From the NCBI RefSeq assembly GCF_014647215.1, contig NZ_BMOT01000005.1, forward strand, positions 124,001 to 188,000: 64,000 bases of DNA. The letters are read 5' to 3'. The notes under the pieces were generated by a model. That model saw only the letters and a program-made list of their open reading frames with translations. It ran no database searches and was not told the DNA's origin. Origin of the DNA: Shewanella aestuarii. Lineage in GTDB: Bacteria > Pseudomonadota > Gammaproteobacteria > Enterobacterales > Shewanellaceae. A program made the translations under genes and the position numbers. Below are positions 17,921-27,416 of the stretch, piece by piece; position 1 is the stretch's first letter, and each line of letters opens with the position of its first letter.

Positions 17921-17983
17921 TCATAGATATATCTGTTTTAACAATGGACTGTGCTGCAAGAACAGTATGAGTTGAGGTGAAAC

Positions 17984-18388
17984 ATGGAGATTCAAACAAA
18001 TAATAGTGCAAGTTTTATTGCCAGAGCCGAAACAACAAAATCTAATTTAAACAGTGTTCCTTTAAATACTAAGAACTCTGAGACTAAGCAAGTTGAATTA
18101 GATAGAGTTTCAACAGTTCAAGCTGTAAAACAGCAAGAAGAGACGGCGACAGATAATCGAAAATCAAACGAGTCTTTAGACGTTGTTGCGAAAGAATTGA
18201 CCGATATGGTAGCAATGATGCAAAAAGGGCTAAAATTCTCTGTTGATGAAGAATCCGGAAAACAAGTTATCAAGGTGCAGGATATTGACTCTGGTGATAT
18301 TATTCGTCAGATACCCAGTGAAGAAGCGCTGCAACTTGCCGAGAAGTTAAGCGAAGTGTCTGGGATTTTAATGAAAATAGAAGTGTAA
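17984..18388 (+). CDS. flaG: FlaG family protein
   Basis: A 134-residue protein. The first 70 residues are polar and low-complexity; the C-terminal half (AKELTDMVAMMQKGLKFSVD, VIKVQDIDSGDIIRQIPSEE, ALQLAEKLSEVSGILMKIEV) is the FlaG domain, which is short and beta-rich. In Vibrio and Campylobacter FlaG influences filament length, by an unclear mechanism. It stands between the flagellins and fliD, 54 bp before fliD. No recognisable sigma54 or sigma28 site was found in the 120 bp upstream beyond the flaB terminator. Confidence 0.92.
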   Translation: MEIQTNNSASFIARAETTKSNLNSVPLNTKNSETKQVELDRVSTVQAVKQQEETATDNRKSNESLDVVAKELTDMVAMMQKGLKFSVDEESGKQVIKVQDIDSGDIIRQIPSEEALQLAEKLSEVSGILMKIEV

Positions 18389-18441
18389 CTTTTTACGCTT
18401 ATTAACTATGTTAACTTGTTGAATCGAGTTTTGGAGGTTGT

Positions 18442-19809
18442 ATGGCATTAACAGCGACAGGAATAGGCTCAGGCTTAGATATTTCTACTATTGTTAAGGT
18501 ACTTGTTGATGCTGAAAAACTCCCCAAAGAAGCAATATTCAACAGAACCGAAGATAAAATTAACGCGAAACTTTCCGCCATCGGAACATTAAAAAGTGCG
18601 TTATCCAACTTCCAAGATGCTGCAAAAAAGTTGCAGTCAGGCGAGTTACTTAGCCAGCGGAAAGTGTCAACGGGTGATAGCCCATTTTTTACCGCAAAAG
18701 CATCAAGTATTGCTCAGTCAGGCTCATACTCTATTATGGTTGAACAACTTGCTCAAGCGCATAAAGTGGGAGGGGCTCGTGTTGTTGATCCTAAAGCGGC
18801 TGTCGGAGAGGGAAGTTTAGATTTTTCGATAAATGGTGAAAGCTTTTCTGTCGCAGTAGATCCTGCTGATGATTTGTATGCTATAGCGTCAAAAGTAAAC
18901 AGTGCATCAGATAACTCTGGTGTTGTTGCTACTGTGGTAAAAAGCGATGCAGGTAGTCAAATTGTATTTAGCTCTGCAAAAACAGGATTAGATAATCAAA
19001 TATCTGTTGTCGCAACAGACACCAGTGGTACTGGTTTGAATGATATGTTCAATGGTACCAATTTGAATACCTTAGTCGATGCTAAAAACTCAATCATTCA
19101 CGTCGATGGCCAAAAACTGACCTCTCAAAGTAATTCTGTTAGCGATGCAATTGCCGGCATAACGTTAGACCTTACCAAAGCAGATTTAAACTCAACTTCT
19201 ACTCTTACTGTCGAACAAGACAATGAAGCTGTAAAGGAAAACCTAAAAAGCTTCGTTGAAACCTATAATTCATTACTGACATCTATAGAAAAATTATCTT
19301 CGTATGATGCAGATAAGAAAACTGCTGCAGCGTTACAAGGAGACTCAATGATACGTTCCCTTGAGTCGCAGTTAAGAAATATGGTCAGTGAAAGGGTCTC
19401 TGTTGATGGCAGTGACGTCGCGCTTTACGATATCGGTTTATCGACGGACCGCTATGGTAAACTGAATATAGATGAAGCTAAACTTGATGACAGTATTGCC
19501 AATAATATGTCGTCTATTGAAGGTTTGTTTTCAACACCCAGTACAGGGTTAGCGAATAGGTTTGATCAACTGGCCAATAACTATGTGAAAACTGGCGGCG
19601 TTATTGATAACCGAAAAAACTCGTACACTGAAGAGACCAAAAGGCTGACACTACAGCGTGAATCATTTAGCCTTAAAATGGCGCAATTAGAATCAAGGTT
19701 ACTAAAACAGTTTAATGCCATGGATCTTGTCGTCGCTCAATTAAATCAACAAAGTGCCGGTCTCGTTGACCGCCTTAACTCCTTACCTGGGGCTGTTGCT
19801 AAAAACTAA
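18442..19809 (+). CDS. fliD: FliD, filament cap protein
   Basis: A 455-residue cap protein that sits at the filament tip and folds incoming flagellin. It begins MALTATGIGSGLDISTIVKV, the FliD N-terminal block, and has a C-terminal domain with YDIGLSTDRYGKLNIDEAKL and a coiled-coil end (RESFSLKMAQLESRLLKQFN). Length is close to the E. coli protein. A good ribosome site (GGAGG) precedes the ATG. The chaperone FliT-like gene follows, matching the usual fliD-fliS-fliT grouping. Confidence 0.96.
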   Translation: MALTATGIGSGLDISTIVKVLVDAEKLPKEAIFNRTEDKINAKLSAIGTLKSALSNFQDAAKKLQSGELLSQRKVSTGDSPFFTAKASSIAQSGSYSIMVEQLAQAHKVGGARVVDPKAAVGEGSLDFSINGESFSVAVDPADDLYAIASKVNSASDNSGVVATVVKSDAGSQIVFSSAKTGLDNQISVVATDTSGTGLNDMFNGTNLNTLVDAKNSIIHVDGQKLTSQSNSVSDAIAGITLDLTKADLNSTSTLTVEQDNEAVKENLKSFVETYNSLLTSIEKLSSYDADKKTAAALQGDSMIRSLESQLRNMVSERVSVDGSDVALYDIGLSTDRYGKLNIDEAKLDDSIANNMSSIEGLFSTPSTGLANRFDQLANNYVKTGGVIDNRKNSYTEETKRLTLQRESFSLKMAQLESRLLKQFNAMDLVVAQLNQQSAGLVDRLNSLPGAVAKN

Positions 19810-19877
19810 TCGTTAGATTAGTTCTTGAAGATTATTGAGTTTAGAATTCATTTTTACGCTGAATAGAGGATGTTATT

Positions 19878-20204
19878 TTGTTCGATGAACTGAAGTTGAT
19901 TAACGATAGAATAACTGAGTTATTGTCAAATTTAGAGCAATTACCAGCTGAAAATGAGAAAACGGATGAGTTGGTTCATTTATTGCAGGTAGCTGTTAGA
20001 GAGCGTCAAGTTTACGTTGAACGTTTGACTAACTTGCCATTTGATATCAATTTACGGGATAAACTTAGTGAACAAGTTGAATTATCTAATCGATTTAGTT
20101 TGGTCTCAGCTAAAGTTATGAATAATCGTAAAGAGTTGTTAAGTCTTAGACGCTCAACGAAGAAAAAAATTAATATGTATGAGTATGTAGATTCAAACAG
20201 GTAG
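19878..20204 (+). CDS. FliT-like flagellar chaperone
   Basis: A 108-residue, highly charged helical protein between fliD and fliS, the place where FliT (called FlaI in Vibrio) is found. FliT-type proteins bind FliD and assist its export. Sequence similarity to FliT is not obvious by eye, so the call rests on size, helical character and position. The start is a TTG at 19878 with GAGGA at 19866-19870; no other in-frame Met occurs in the first 80 residues, so the TTG is needed to give a full-length product. Confidence 0.7.
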   Translation: MFDELKLINDRITELLSNLEQLPAENEKTDELVHLLQVAVRERQVYVERLTNLPFDINLRDKLSEQVELSNRFSLVSAKVMNNRKELLSLRRSTKKKINMYEYVDSNR

Positions 20205-20210
20205 GTAATT

Positions 20211-20615
20211 ATGAGAGGATCTTTAAAGTCTTACAGAAAAGTTTCACTTGAGAGTGAAATTGCAGTGGCTTCTCCGCATAAAATTATTCAAATGATGTTT
20301 GCTGGCACGCTTGAGCGCTTGGCCCAATGTCGTTATGCCATCGAGCATAGTGATCTTGAGAAAAAAGGCATTCTAATTGGAAAGTCGATTGGTTTAATTA
20401 ATGGTTTAAATAACAGCTTAAATATGGATGAGGGTGGAGAGATTTCCGTCAATTTAAGTCGCTTATATGATTTTATGTTAGTAAGGCTATCCGAAGCTAA
20501 TATAAATAATGATGTTCAAGCGGTTGATGATGTAACCGCTATTTTGAAAACAATTAAAGAGGGCTGGGATGCCATTCCGCAAGACAAGCATCATATAACT
20601 TCTGAAGCAAGCTAG
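20211..20615 (+). CDS. fliS: FliS, flagellin chaperone
   Basis: A 134-residue chaperone that binds the C-terminus of flagellin in the cytoplasm and stops early polymerisation. It has the FliS pattern: SYRKVSLESEIAVASPHKII (about residues 6-25), QMMFAGTLERLAQCRYAIE, GKSIGLINGLNNSLNMDEGG and SRLYDFMLVRLSEANINND. It follows the FliT-like gene by 6 bp. Clients FlaA and FlaB are encoded just upstream. The transcript ends at the long hairpin at 20638. Confidence 0.95.
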   Translation: MRGSLKSYRKVSLESEIAVASPHKIIQMMFAGTLERLAQCRYAIEHSDLEKKGILIGKSIGLINGLNNSLNMDEGGEISVNLSRLYDFMLVRLSEANINNDVQAVDDVTAILKTIKEGWDAIPQDKHHITSEAS

Positions 20616-20637
20616 TTGCTTTAGATTTTTCGATGTT

Positions 20638-20676
20638 AAAGCGCTAATTAGTCAACACTAATTAGCGCTTTTTCTT
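20638..20676 (+). terminator. Intrinsic terminator after fliS
   Basis: Perfect 14-bp stem: the left arm (20638-20651) contains GCGCTAATTAG and pairs with the right arm (20658-20671), 6-nt loop, ending in a T-rich run. It closes the flaG-fliD-fliT-fliS unit ahead of flrA. Confidence 0.93.
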
Positions 20677-21094
20677 TTATACAGATGGCTAATTTCAAAA
20701 TACTGTTTGTATCTCAATTGTGTTTACTAGCAAAACGGACATACTGAATCATGAACGTAGCGAACATTAGAAAAATCTGAGATTATGTTGTTGGTGAGAA
20801 ATTTTAGATAAAAATGTGATAGTTGCATGCAATAGAAGCGATTATACACTAAAATTAGCGCGAGTATTAATTTGGCTATTGTTCTACTTGCTTCTTGAAG
20901 TTGGTTAATACAATATTACTCTTTGCAAATATCTTTATACTGATAAGTTGTAATCGTAAAAATTGATAAGTGATTTATTTTGCTAGTTATATAACGAGTT
21001 ATCACAAATGTGATGATCGATTTCTTAGGCTTTTCCTGAGAAAATGAATAATTGCAGCGGAATATGTACCTATAAACAAGCTTTTGGCCCCTAA
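20677..21094 (+). promoter_or_regulatory. Upstream region of flrA
   Basis: About 420 bp without a gene. It should hold the promoter of the top-level regulator flrA. A possible housekeeping promoter is TTGCAT (20823-20828) with TACACT 16 nt further on (20845-20850). Nearer the gene are two palindromes: GTTATATAAC (20986-20995) and ATCACA-AA-TGTGAT (21001-21014). No sigma54 or sigma28 site was found, consistent with class I control. Confidence 0.4.
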
Positions 21095-22525
21095 ATGATG
21101 CAAATTGAACAACGAATTTTAATTGTCGGTACCGTTTCTGAGCGTGTAACACGCCTGTGCTGCATTTTTGAATTCTTAGGTGAGCAATGCGACATTGTTT
21201 CGGTTGACGCCTTAATACCATTAATTGAAGAGTCTAGATACCGTGCAATTGTGCTTGTATCTGATGGTATAACGACAGAAAGCATAAAAAACATTTCAAC
21301 AATCGCGCCATGGCAACCTTTGTTGTTGTTAGGCACTGCGCAAGTCGATACATCTAATATTTTGGGTGTTATTGAAGAGCCTCTCAACTATCCCCAACTG
21401 ACTGAGCTATTACATTTTTGTCAGGTATTTGGGCAAGCTAAAAAAGAGCAAGTTCCTACCAGCGGCAATCAAACTAAGCTGTTTAGAAGTCTTGTAGGTC
21501 GAAGCCAAGGGATTGCTAATGTTCGCCATTTAATAAGCCAAGTGGCGAGTTCTGATGCCACTGTGTTGGTATTAGGACAATCTGGAACAGGTAAAGAGGT
21601 GGTTGCGCGCAATATTCATTATATTTCTGAGCGCAGAGATGGCCCATTTATCCCCGTTAACTGTGGAGCTATCCCGCCAGAATTACTTGAAAGTGAATTG
21701 TTTGGTCACGAGAAAGGATCTTTTACCGGTGCGATATCTTCCCGTAAAGGTCGGTTTGAACTTGCGGAAGGTGGTACGTTATTTCTTGATGAAATCGGTG
21801 ATATGCCTTTGCAAATGCAAGTTAAATTACTCCGAGTCTTGCAAGAGCGAGTTTTCGAGCGAGTAGGTGGCAGTAAAACAATTCAAACTGATGTGCGTGT
21901 TGTTGCCGCAACCCACCGTGATTTAGAAACCATGATCGCTGAAAATGAGTTTCGTGAGGACTTGTACTATCGTTTGAATGTTTTTCCTATCGAAATGCCT
22001 GCATTATGTGAGCGACGTGATGATGTACCATTACTGCTGCAAGAGTTAGTCAGCCGTGTTTTTAACGAAGGACGAGGTAAGGTTAGATTCACGCAGCGTG
22101 CAATAGAGTCGCTTAAAGAACATGCGTGGTCTGGTAATGTGCGTGAATTATCTAATTTAGTTGAGCGTCTTACTATTTTGTATCCGGGCGGTTTAGTTGA
22201 TGTTAATGATTTACCGCAAAAATATCGTCATATTGATGTCCCTGAATATTGTGTAGAAATTAGTGAAGAACAGTTAGAAAGGGATGCTCTCGCTTCAATT
22301 TTTAATGATGATGAACCTATTGATATTCCAGAAAGCCGTTTTCCATCAGAGCTTCCGCCAGAGGGAGTAAATCTTAAAGATTTATTGGCTGAGCTAGAAA
22401 TTGATATGATTAGACAAGCCTTAGAACTGCAGGATAATGTCGTTGCCCGAGCAGCTGAAATGTTAGGCATTCGTCGAACTACCTTAGTTGAAAAAATGCG
22501 TAAATATGGCATGAGTAAAGAATAA
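21095..22525 (+). CDS. flrA: FlrA, sigma54-dependent master activator of flagellar genes
   Basis: A 476-residue enhancer-binding protein at the top of the flagellar cascade, equivalent to FleQ. The N-terminal domain (about residues 1-125) is a receiver-like fold lacking a clear phosphoacceptor. The AAA+ domain has Walker A GQSGTGKE (161-168), GSFTGA at 208-213 in place of the usual GAFTGA, Walker [12 protein letters not shown] and RLNVFPIE. A Fis-type helix-turn-helix ends the protein ([19 protein letters not shown]). FleQ/FlrA proteins bind cyclic di-GMP around the start of the AAA+ domain; the [11 protein letters not shown] stretch is the likely place. There is no good Shine-Dalgarno before the ATG. 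Expected targets in this window are the sigma54 promoters of flrB, fliE, fliK and flhA. Confidence 0.95.
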   Translation: MMQIEQRILIVGTVSERVTRLCCIFEFLGEQCDIVSVDALIPLIEESRYRAIVLVSDGITTESIKNISTIAPWQPLLLLGTAQVDTSNILGVIEEPLNYPQLTELLHFCQVFGQAKKEQVPTSGNQTKLFRSLVGRSQGIANVRHLISQVASSDATVLVLGQSGTGKEVVARNIHYISERRDGPFIPVNCGAIPPELLESELFGHEKGSFTGAISSRKGRFELAEGGTLFLDEIGDMPLQMQVKLLRVLQERVFERVGGSKTIQTDVRVVAATHRDLETMIAENEFREDLYYRLNVFPIEMPALCERRDDVPLLLQELVSRVFNEGRGKVRFTQRAIESLKEHAWSGNVRELSNLVERLTILYPGGLVDVNDLPQKYRHIDVPEYCVEISEEQLERDALASIFNDDEPIDIPESRFPSELPPEGVNLKDLLAELEIDMIRQALELQDNVVARAAEMLGIRRTTLVEKMRKYGMSKE

Positions 22526-22552
22526 ACTTTTTAATACTGGCTATAATACTTT

Positions 22553-22586
22553 GAAAGCATACCGATTCGGTATGCTTTCTTTTTTT
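22553..22586 (+). terminator. Intrinsic terminator after flrA
   Basis: Perfect 12-bp stem GAAAGCATACCG (22553-22564) with CGGTATGCTTTC (22568-22579), 3-nt loop, then seven T. The T-run overlaps the first bases of the flrB sigma54 promoter. Confidence 0.93.
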
Positions 22587-22601
22587 GGCACACTTAATGC
22601 A
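22585..22601 (+). promoter_or_regulatory. Sigma54 promoter for flrB-flrC
   Basis: TTGGCACACTTAATGCA with GG at 22587-22588 and GC at 22599-22600. Expected start near 22612, leader about 27 nt. This places flrBC under FlrA. Confidence 0.92.
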
Positions 22602-22638
22602 GTAACCCGTTAAATGTAATTCTTTTGACGGAGTCGTT

Positions 22639-23817
22639 ATGCTAAGCGCACACGCTGTAACTCAGCATCAACAAACAGATTTTCAGCTAAATACCTTTTC
22701 GCTGGAATCTTCTGCTGTGTCTTCATTGCGAGTCAATAGCTCTCCTGAATTTCCACATGACAGTAAATTGACTTATCGTCAGTTTGCGAAAGTGCAAGAG
22801 GCCGCGAATATGTCAAATCAAATGGCGCATATTCTTCAAGCTCTCCCTTCTGGAGTCGTGATTATTAATGGCGATGGTGTCATCACGTTAGCTAATCCAA
22901 TGGCTGCAGAACTGCTAGGCCGACCTTTACAAGGATTGCGTTGGTTTGAAATTATTAACCGAGCATTTTCTCCACAAGATGATGATGGACATGAAGTGTC
23001 ATTAAAAAATGGCCGAAGAGTTAAGTTAGCCATTTCACCCTTAACGCCTGAACCTGGCCAGCTAATCGTGTTAACAGATTTAACCGAAACCCGCTTACTG
23101 CAGAAAAATTTATCCCATCTTCAGCGTTTGTCTGCATTGGGGAAAATGGTCGCAACTTTAGCACATCAAATTAGAACGCCATTATCGGCGGCACTACTTT
23201 ATGCTTCTAATTTGGGTAACCCTAAACTGGCAGATACCTCAAAGACGCGCTTTCAAACGAAACTCGTTGACCGCCTTAATGAGCTTGAACGTCAAGTCAA
23301 CGATATGCTGTTAATGGCCAAAGGACGTCAAGACGCGAAAGCGGATAACGTTGCTATAGCGCAAATCATTGACACTGTGATGGCAAACTGTGAGGTTATC
23401 GCCCAACGAAAATCCTGTGATATTTACCAAGAGTGCTTAACTGATGCACGTTTATTGGCTAATGGTGATGCGCTAAGTTCTGCGGTAAATAATTTAGTGA
23501 TGAACAGCATTGAAGCTGGTGCGACAAAAATTAAAATTTGTGCATTTGAAGATAAAGAACATGTGATTTTAGATGTTATCGATAATGGCAAAGGCCTTGA
23601 ACCACATATTCAACAACAGGTATTAGAGCCATTTTTTACCACAAAAGCTCAGGGTACAGGCTTAGGCTTAGCTGTTGTGCAGTCTGTTGTGCGAAATCAT
23701 GGTGGAAAAATTCAATTATCCTGTAAACCACAAATGGGTTGCCAGGTGAGGTTAAGCTTTCCTATGTTGAAAGCGGCAGATATCCAGGGTAACACGCAGG
23801 AGGTTAATCATGTCTGA
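22639..23817 (+). CDS. flrB: FlrB, flagellar sensor histidine kinase
   Basis: A 392-residue soluble kinase without membrane segments, equivalent to FleS. A PAS domain lies at about residues 60-150 (ILQALPSGVVIINGDGVITL). The phosphoacceptor is H176 in ATLAHQIRTPLSAAL, and the ATP-binding domain has NNLVMNSIEAGA, DNGKGL and GTGLGLAVVQSVVRNHGG. It phosphorylates FlrC, which then activates hook and basal-body genes. Start ATG at 22639 follows GGAG. It overlaps flrC by 8 bp. Confidence 0.95.
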   Translation: MLSAHAVTQHQQTDFQLNTFSLESSAVSSLRVNSSPEFPHDSKLTYRQFAKVQEAANMSNQMAHILQALPSGVVIINGDGVITLANPMAAELLGRPLQGLRWFEIINRAFSPQDDDGHEVSLKNGRRVKLAISPLTPEPGQLIVLTDLTETRLLQKNLSHLQRLSALGKMVATLAHQIRTPLSAALLYASNLGNPKLADTSKTRFQTKLVDRLNELERQVNDMLLMAKGRQDAKADNVAIAQIIDTVMANCEVIAQRKSCDIYQECLTDARLLANGDALSSAVNNLVMNSIEAGATKIKICAFEDKEHVILDVIDNGKGLEPHIQQQVLEPFFTTKAQGTGLGLAVVQSVVRNHGGKIQLSCKPQMGCQVRLSFPMLKAADIQGNTQEVNHV

Positions 23818-25156
23818 AGCAAAGTTACTGTTAGTTGAAGATGATGCAGATTTGCGTGAAGCATTACTCGATACCTTATTGTTAGCCCATTATGAGTGTG
23901 TTGATGTAGGCAGCGCTGAAGAAGCGATAGTGGCGTTAAAAAAGCATGATTTTGATTTGGTGATCAGCGATGTTCAAATGGACGGGATCGGTGGCATTGG
24001 ATTATTAAATTACTTACAACAGGCTCAGCCTAAATTACCGTTATTGTTAATGACCGCTTATGCCACCATCGACAGTGCTGTCAGCGCAATAAAGCTAGGC
24101 GCGGTTGATTATTTAGCGAAACCTTTTGCGCCTGAAGTATTGTTAAATCAAGTTTCGCGATATTTACCTCAAAAGCACAATACCGATCAACCTGTTGTTG
24201 CTGATGAGAAAAGTTTAGCTTTATTAGCATTGGCTCAACGAGTGGCTAACTCTGATGCTTCAGTCATGATCATGGGGCCAAGTGGTTCAGGAAAAGAAGT
24301 ATTAGCGCGTTATATTCATCAACACAGTAGTCGTAAAGATGAACCCTTTATTGCGATTAATTGTGCGGCAATTCCTGAAAACATGTTGGAAGCTACCTTA
24401 TTTGGTTATGAAAAAGGTGCCTTTACCGGGGCCTATCAAGCATGTCCTGGCAAATTTGAACAAGCCCAAGGTGGTACGTTATTACTTGATGAAATTTCAG
24501 AAATGGAATTAGGCTTGCAGGCTAAATTACTACGAGTGCTGCAAGAGCGAGAGGTTGAGCGATTAGGTGGCCGTAAAACGATTAAGCTTGATGTGAGAGT
24601 GTTAGCGACGTCAAACAGAGACTTAAAAGCCATTGCTAGCGCGGGTGAGTTTAGAGAAGATTTATATTATCGCATTAATGTGTTCCCACTTACCTGGCCT
24701 GCACTTAATCAACGTCCTGCTGATATTTTACCCTTAGCAAGACACTTATTAGTGAAACATGCCAAAGCATTTAATATCAAACCTGTGCCTGCGTTAGGTG
24801 AGGTGGCCACACGAAGATTACTGGCGCATCGCTGGCCAGGCAATGTGCGTGAACTTGATAATGTCATTCAACGAGCACTCATTTTAAATGCTGGTGGAGA
24901 TATCAGTGAACAAGATATTATTATTGATTCCGCCGATGTTGGTATGCATTTAGATGTTCAACATCAAGATAAGCCAATAGAAGCTGAAGGTTTGGGTGGT
25001 GAATTACAAGCACAAGAGCATGTGATTATTCTTGAAACGCTTAATCAATGTAATGGTAGTCGGAAACTTGTCGCAGAAAAACTTGGGATCAGTGCCAGAA
25101 CCCTTCGATATAAAATGGCTAAAATGCGTGATGCGGGGATCCAATTACCAGCATAA
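23810..25156 (+). CDS. flrC: FlrC, sigma54-dependent flagellar response regulator
   Basis: A 448-residue response regulator. The receiver domain has the phosphoacceptor D54 in VISDVQMDG, T82 and K104. The AAA+ domain has Walker A GPSGSGKE (156-163), canonical GAFTGA (203-208) and GGTLLLDEIS, and the C-terminus carries a Fis-type helix-turn-helix (KLVAEKLGISARTLRYKMAK). Phosphorylated FlrC is expected to turn on the flgB and flgF promoters in this window. GGAGG precedes the ATG at 23810, which lies inside the end of flrB, so translation is coupled. Confidence 0.95.
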   Translation: MSEAKLLLVEDDADLREALLDTLLLAHYECVDVGSAEEAIVALKKHDFDLVISDVQMDGIGGIGLLNYLQQAQPKLPLLLMTAYATIDSAVSAIKLGAVDYLAKPFAPEVLLNQVSRYLPQKHNTDQPVVADEKSLALLALAQRVANSDASVMIMGPSGSGKEVLARYIHQHSSRKDEPFIAINCAAIPENMLEATLFGYEKGAFTGAYQACPGKFEQAQGGTLLLDEISEMELGLQAKLLRVLQEREVERLGGRKTIKLDVRVLATSNRDLKAIASAGEFREDLYYRINVFPLTWPALNQRPADILPLARHLLVKHAKAFNIKPVPALGEVATRRLLAHRWPGNVRELDNVIQRALILNAGGDISEQDIIIDSADVGMHLDVQHQDKPIEAEGLGGELQAQEHVIILETLNQCNGSRKLVAEKLGISARTLRYKMAKMRDAGIQLPA

Positions 25157-25201
25157 GCCTCAAACTGCTTAATTAATCCGCTTTTTTATTGTTTTATCAA
25201 T

Positions 25202-25229
25202 AAAGCTACGCGTAAAACGTAGCTTTTTT
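25202..25229 (+). terminator. Intrinsic terminator after flrC
   Basis: AAAGCTACG (25202-25210) pairs with CGTAGCTTT (25218-25226), 9 bp, 7-nt loop, followed by more T. Confidence 0.9.
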
Positions 25230-25244
25230 GCTTTCATCTCCATA

Positions 25245-25261
25245 TTGGCACTCAACTTGCT
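25245..25261 (+). promoter_or_regulatory. Sigma54 promoter for fliE operon
   Basis: TTGGCACTCAACTTGCT, the best match in the window to the consensus, with GG at 25247-25248 and GC at 25259-25260. It lies 15 bp behind the flrC terminator. Expected start near 25272. Confidence 0.95.
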
Positions 25262-25317
25262 TTATCCCTGTTAAGAGATCTAGTTATCGTCAAATAATCG
25301 ACGAATGGGAGTACAGC

Positions 25318-25671
25318 ATGCAGATTAACGCCAATCCATTACTTCAAGAAATGCAGTCGCTTCGTGGCGCAATTACGCCTTCTAATGGTTCGAGTATGGA
25401 CTCGATCATTCGTCCTAACTTAACCCAGCAAATTAATAACACCAGCGGTGCGGATTTTGGCCAACTACTGTCTGAAGCTGTAGGCCATGTTAGCGGCTTG
25501 CAGCAAACATCTTCAAATTTAGCGACACGCTTGGATATGGGCGACTCAACAGTGACCTTGTCTGATACGGTCATTGCCCGCGAAAAATCGGGTGTGGCAT
25601 TTGAGGCGACAGTGCAAGTGAGAAATAAACTTGTTGAAGCCTATAAAGAAATTATGAGTATGCCGGTTTAA
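25318..25671 (+). CDS. fliE: FliE, MS ring-rod junction protein
   Basis: A 117-residue protein linking the MS ring (FliF) to the rod. The C-terminal half has the family pattern FGQLLSEAVGHVSGLQQTSS and VRNKLVEAYKEIMSMPV. The N-terminus is polar and disordered. ATG 25318 follows GGGAG; the open frame from 25228 begins upstream of the sigma54 promoter and is excluded. First gene of the fliEFGHIJ operon. Confidence 0.95.
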   Translation: MQINANPLLQEMQSLRGAITPSNGSSMDSIIRPNLTQQINNTSGADFGQLLSEAVGHVSGLQQTSSNLATRLDMGDSTVTLSDTVIAREKSGVAFEATVQVRNKLVEAYKEIMSMPV

Positions 25672-25724
25672 TAGACTGCAAATACCGGTTAGCTGATGAA
25701 AAAGAATAAAAGTAGGGGCATATT

Positions 25725-27416
25725 GTGAGCACAGACATAATGGTAGGTTCAGATGCAGCACTTGATGCTGGCATTCAGCAAGAGAATAAATCTGGCTTGC
25801 TGAGCAATATGGGTGGTGCTGATATGATGCGTCAGGTGACGATGATATTGGCGCTTGCGGTATGTTTAGCATTAGCCGTCATCATTATGATGTGGGCGCA
25901 AGAACCTGAATATCGCCCCTTGGGTAAGATGGAAACTACCGAAATGATCCAGGTATTGGACGTTTTGGATAAAAATAAAATCAAATACGAAATCAGTGTC
26001 GATGTTGTTAAGGTGCCCGAAGATCAGTATCAAGATGTGAAATTATTACTCAGTCGAGCAGGTATCGAAAGCAGTAGCCAAAATGATGATTATTTGAGTA
26101 AAGACAGTGGTTTTGGTGTTAGCCAGCGTATGGAGCAAGCCCGCTTAAAACATAGCCAAGAATTAAATCTTGCTCGTGCAATTGAAGAACTAAAAAGTAT
26201 TAGTCGCGCTAAAGTTATTCTGGCGTTACCTAAAGAAAATGTTTTCGCAAGAAATGCTTCAAAGCCAAGTGCAACGGTAGTAGTGAGCGTAAGACGTGGT
26301 GGCTTAGGTCAAGAAGAAGTTGACGCCATCGTAGATATTGTTGGCTCTGCGGTACAAGGTCTTGAACCTGCTCGAGTGACTGTGACAGATTCAAATGGAC
26401 GTTTATTAAATTCAGGTAGTCAAGATGGTGCATCTGCTCGAGCTCGTCGCGAGCTAGAAATTGTGCAACAGAAAGAAGCGGAATATCGTAAAAAAATTGA
26501 CTCGATTTTGATGCCTATTCTTGGGCCTGAAAATTATACCTCGCAAGTTGATGTGAATATGGATTTTACCGCCGTAGAGCAGACATCAAAACGTTTCGAT
26601 CCAGATTTACCTGCACTTAGAAGTGAAATGACCATTGAAAGTAATTCTTCTGGTGGCAGTACCGGTGGTATTCCAGGGGCTCTGACGAACCAACCTCCAA
26701 TGGAGTCTGATATTCCTATGGAAGCTGGTGGTGCTTCTGAAACCACCAAATCTTCTGATACACATCGCGAAGCAACCCGTAATTTTGATCATGACACAAC
26801 TATTAGCCATACACGTCAACAAGTTGGCCAAGTGCGTAGAGTTAGTGTTTCTGTTGCCCTAGACTATAAACCAGGCCCAGCAGGTGAAGACGGTGCAGTT
26901 ACCCGAGTACCACGGACCGAACAAGAGTTGACCAATATTCGTAGATTATTAGAGGGCGCGGTTGGCTTTAGTAGTCAACGTGGTGATGCACTAGAGGTTG
27001 TAACAGTACCCTTTATGGATCAGTTAATGGAAGAGTTACCTGAGCCTGATATGTGGGAACAACCTTGGTTTTGGCGAGCCATTAAATTAGTGTTAGGTGC
27101 GTTGGTGGTATTAGTGCTGATTTTAACCGTTGTGCGCCCTATGCTTAAACGCCTTATTAACCCAGATGGTGTTAATATGCCTGAAGATGTACGTTTAGGG
27201 CATGAACTTGCAGAAATTGAAGATCAATATGCAGCAGATACTTTAGGGATGTTAAACAGTAAAGAAGCCGAATACAGCTATGCAGATGATGGTTCGATTC
27301 TTATCCCTAACTTACATAAAGATGATGATATGATTAAGGCTATCCGTGCTCTCGTTGCAAATGAGCCTGAATTATCCACTCAAGTAGTTAAAAACTGGTT
27401 ACAAGACAATGGCTAA
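25725..27416 (+). CDS. fliF: FliF, MS-ring protein
   Basis: A 563-residue membrane protein, the base on which the motor is built. It has an N-terminal membrane segment at about residues 37-59 (MTMILALAVCLALAVIIMMW) and a C-terminal one at about 445-465 (LVLGALVVLVLILTVVRPML), with the large periplasmic ring-building domains between (VILALPKENVFARNASKPSA, VGSAVQGLEPARVTVTDSNG). The acidic C-terminal tail after the second segment should bind FliG. Start is GTG at 25725. It overlaps fliG by 8 bp. Confidence 0.96.
   Translation: MSTDIMVGSDAALDAGIQQENKSGLLSNMGGADMMRQVTMILALAVCLALAVIIMMWAQEPEYRPLGKMETTEMIQVLDVLDKNKIKYEISVDVVKVPEDQYQDVKLLLSRAGIESSSQNDDYLSKDSGFGVSQRMEQARLKHSQELNLARAIEELKSISRAKVILALPKENVFARNASKPSATVVVSVRRGGLGQEEVDAIVDIVGSAVQGLEPARVTVTDSNGRLLNSGSQDGASARARRELEIVQQKEAEYRKKIDSILMPILGPENYTSQVDVNMDFTAVEQTSKRFDPDLPALRSEMTIESNSSGGSTGGIPGALTNQPPMESDIPMEAGGASETTKSSDTHREATRNFDHDTTISHTRQQVGQVRRVSVSVALDYKPGPAGEDGAVTRVPRTEQELTNIRRLLEGAVGFSSQRGDALEVVTVPFMDQLMEELPEPDMWEQPWFWRAIKLVLGALVVLVLILTVVRPMLKRLINPDGVNMPEDVRLGHELAEIEDQYAADTLGMLNSKEAEYSYADDGSILIPNLHKDDDMIKAIRALVANEPELSTQVVKNWLQDNG

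Noticed and set aside
17951-17983. Sigma54 site before flaG
   Set aside because: TGGACTGTGCTGCA looks similar, but the spacing is GG-N8-GC, not N10.
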